DNA of 64,000 nucleotides from Ciona intestinalis (Eukaryota > Chordata > Ascidiacea > Phlebobranchia > Cionidae): contig NC_020174.2 in assembly GCF_000224145.3 (NCBI RefSeq), forward strand, positions 1 through 64,000, written 5' to 3'. A program made the position numbers and the translations under genes. Shown in pieces: positions 35,006 through 64,000 of the stretch. The notes below the pieces were generated by a model that did not search any database, had not been told where the DNA came from, and was given only the letters and a program-made list of their open reading frames with translations. Each line of letters begins with the position of its first letter. Within the stretch, counting starts at the first letter, position 1.

Positions 35006-37107
35006 CTGGTTTCAAAACATGGGGTGCTGCTAAAAATGCACAAACAGAGATTTTGTTCTGTCACGTTAAAAAGGGTTTACTTTCTCTTCACAGGATATTG
35101 CATGCGTTTACGATACTTACACCACCTTTGGAAAGTGGTTGAATTCAAATTTACATCACGTGTCTCACATTCTGGTTTTTTTTGCATTATTAGGTTTTCC
35201 AAAGTTGCTCCCAAACCTCACAGCCCACGAAGCAATAATTAATAAAACATCAAACCCACCTTATCATTGTTTTCCAATTCTTTACAAAATACTTTCAATA
35301 TCAAAAAGAAACAAACAATAAAGATCTTATAAAACATTACAAACATATGATATCTATGTTTGACCTAAATATTAGGTAATTGGCATTACATCTTTATATA
35401 TACGAAGCAAAGCAAACACATTCAAATACACAACAATTAGCATTATGAGTAGATTAATTGCATAAAATATGTTTATACATATAAACACATTAACACAGAA
35501 ATATATCATCACCATATAATGTTATATACTCACAATAACGCATAACCATACACTTTCACTGTGAAGGTTCCACACATAGTCTCATTCAACCACGCACCCC
35601 CCCCCCCCCCCCCGCATACCAGACTTCCATCTAACCAGACACCGGTATTACAGCATGTCTAGCTTTTGTGCAATAAGGCGTGAAAAGTAACACGTGACTT
35701 CAACATTTGCTCAATGCTGGAAAGCAATTGGTGGATAAGTTGCAGCGTTTGCTTCACTGACCCAGTAATGTATTCCTAATCTAAATATATTGTAATTCAA
35801 TATATGTCCCCAATTAATTACGACCTTGTGATTAATATATGCTATCTATGTTTATTTAAAAACCCATAGAAATCTTATATATACATATTCACATAGAAAT
35901 CATATACATTTGAACATAGAAATCCTATAATATCAATCCTATAAAACATAGACATCATATACTTTTACATAGAAATCATATATACTTGACCATTTATTAT
36001 TACTCATATTTACAAAGCCATTACATAACTTTTTGTATGAATGTAGTTAATTTATCCTGATGCTGCGGGGCAACAATCATCCTTATAACACGGTTACCTT
36101 ATTGCATTACACCTCATTAGTCATTTGGGCAACTATAAATGGCTAACAACCTATTACTGACCACTGAGTTGGATCAATTGTTGTTTTACGCTCAAGGACA
36201 CATACAGCATCAATGGTAACAGCATAATAATACTTTCAAATCCAAGAAACAACCACAACTATGAACGTGTATTTTACATTTTTGAGCGATTTTTAATAAA
36301 AATGACAATAATTGAAAGCGCAACACATGCACAAGGAGAAATACGACGTCATATAAATGACATGTCGTGTTTTGTTCATTCATTCAACATAGGGGTCATA
36401 TTTGGTGACCAATATACAAGTGTAGTAGGGCGACGTCTATTTAGTTTGTGAATTGAATTAACTTTAACTTTATGTCGGGGCAACGACAGCCCTTATTACA
36501 CGGGTTTAACACGTGCTCGCTTACGAGTTACCATGTATGTAACTTTGTTGATGATTGATTTTGGTTTGGCTGACAATTTATACAATCCATTAGTGACCAC
36601 TGGGTTGGAGCAATTCAAATATAAACAAGGTTTATGAAGTCGACAATGTGAATAATAATGAGCATTGTTACGTCATATGTTTGTTTACACTCTACTGTTA
36701 CGTCATCAATTTACTGATGAGTCGACAATTTTTGAAAATTTAAAAATGAAACGAAATAAAACAAATAATAAACAAACTAAAACAATCATATTAATGAATG
36801 TAATGAACGAATAAATCACGTTTATGTAAAATGTTGCTTGAAAATGTAAAATAATAAATAAACAATTGGTTCTAACTATATTTATTACACCTTTTAACAC
36901 CCAATGTCCAAGGAATCCCAGCTTTTGCAAAAACTTTTATTGTTTTTTTCAGTCTTGAGTTTCTTGATATCACAATGACATCATAAAGAAGTTTGATAAT
37001 GACACCACGAAGAAGTTTGATAATGACATCAGGAAGACAGATACAGCTGTTATCTTTTCTCTGAAAAACGTTTGATGATGACATCACAAAGGTGATTGAT
37101 GACACTT
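35006..37107. other. Region upstream of FKBP and downstream of the muscle gene
   Basis: Should contain the FKBP first exon and promoter and the 3' UTR of the gene ending at 37108, but no conserved exon was recognised. It has a run of about 18 C near 35597-35613. Minus-strand SINE fragments lie at about 36045-36250 and 36465-36615. GATGACATCA words recur at 36975-37090. The complement of AATAAA at 36881-36886 is a possible poly(A) signal. Confidence 0.5.
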
Positions 37108-63967
<26,860 letters not shown>

Positions 63968-64000
63968 CTGTAATAAAAGTTCAAATTAAAACTTTACAAC

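Noticed and set aside
36872..37105. A minus-strand frame beyond the last muscle exon
   Set aside because: Built on TGATGACATCA repeats in the 3' UTR region, below a good stop codon at 37108.

Overview
The window looks like nuclear DNA of an ascidian tunicate, most likely a Ciona species. The genes have many small exons and short introns with standard GT-AG ends. The proteins are animal ones. The AT-rich non-coding DNA carries a tRNA-derived SINE of about 310 bp, a palindromic MITE family and many minisatellites. Five multi-exon genes were read by joining exons through conserved protein families. Reading phase is consistent at almost every junction; the exceptions are stated in the entries.

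Layout. (1) 15-2576, plus strand: the 3' part of an annexin, cut by the window edge. (2) 4372-11901, minus: a complete beta-catenin with a candidate non-coding first exon at about 12367-12600. It faces the annexin tail to tail. (3) 12.6-15.4 kb: a non-genic block with a 131-bp satellite, a 9-bp array and a SINE. (4) 15375-27591, minus: a complete ELK-type (KCNH) voltage-gated potassium channel of 21 coding exons and 1078 codons. (5) 27.6-30.0 kb: mostly unique intergenic DNA with one MITE. (6) 30022-35005, minus: an endoplasmic-reticulum FKBP with four PPIase domains, two EF-hands and a C-terminal GDEL. Its signal-peptide exon was not found. (7) 37108-63967, minus: the 3' part of a large muscle-type gene of the obscurin/UNC-89/SPEG family. 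It encodes Ig domains, an apparently active MLCK-like kinase, a calmodulin-binding-like helix, more Ig domains, a second kinase that has lost both catalytic aspartates, and a C-terminal FN3 domain. It continues beyond the window.

The genes are functionally unrelated and do not form an operon. The muscle gene seems to be several transcription units in one. There is a candidate short kinase isoform whose stop codon lies inside its own AATAAA signal, a candidate internal promoter with a TATA box in front of kinase 1, and another candidate first exon at 60.5 kb.

The most unusual feature is the repeat landscape. At least eight introns are largely filled by tandem arrays, and in several the first repeat unit begins within about 10 nt of the 5' splice site. 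One 40-bp family occupies three introns of two genes, and each unit carries a tRNA T-arm/B-box-like core. Satellite monomers of two other families lie 7-13 kb from their arrays. Two adjacent coding exons of the muscle gene are themselves tandem arrays built on a TGATGTCA core. Five runs of N (6823-6947, 14346-14395, 32413-32462, 34406-34545, 56687-56693) are assembly gaps; four lie in or beside repeats.
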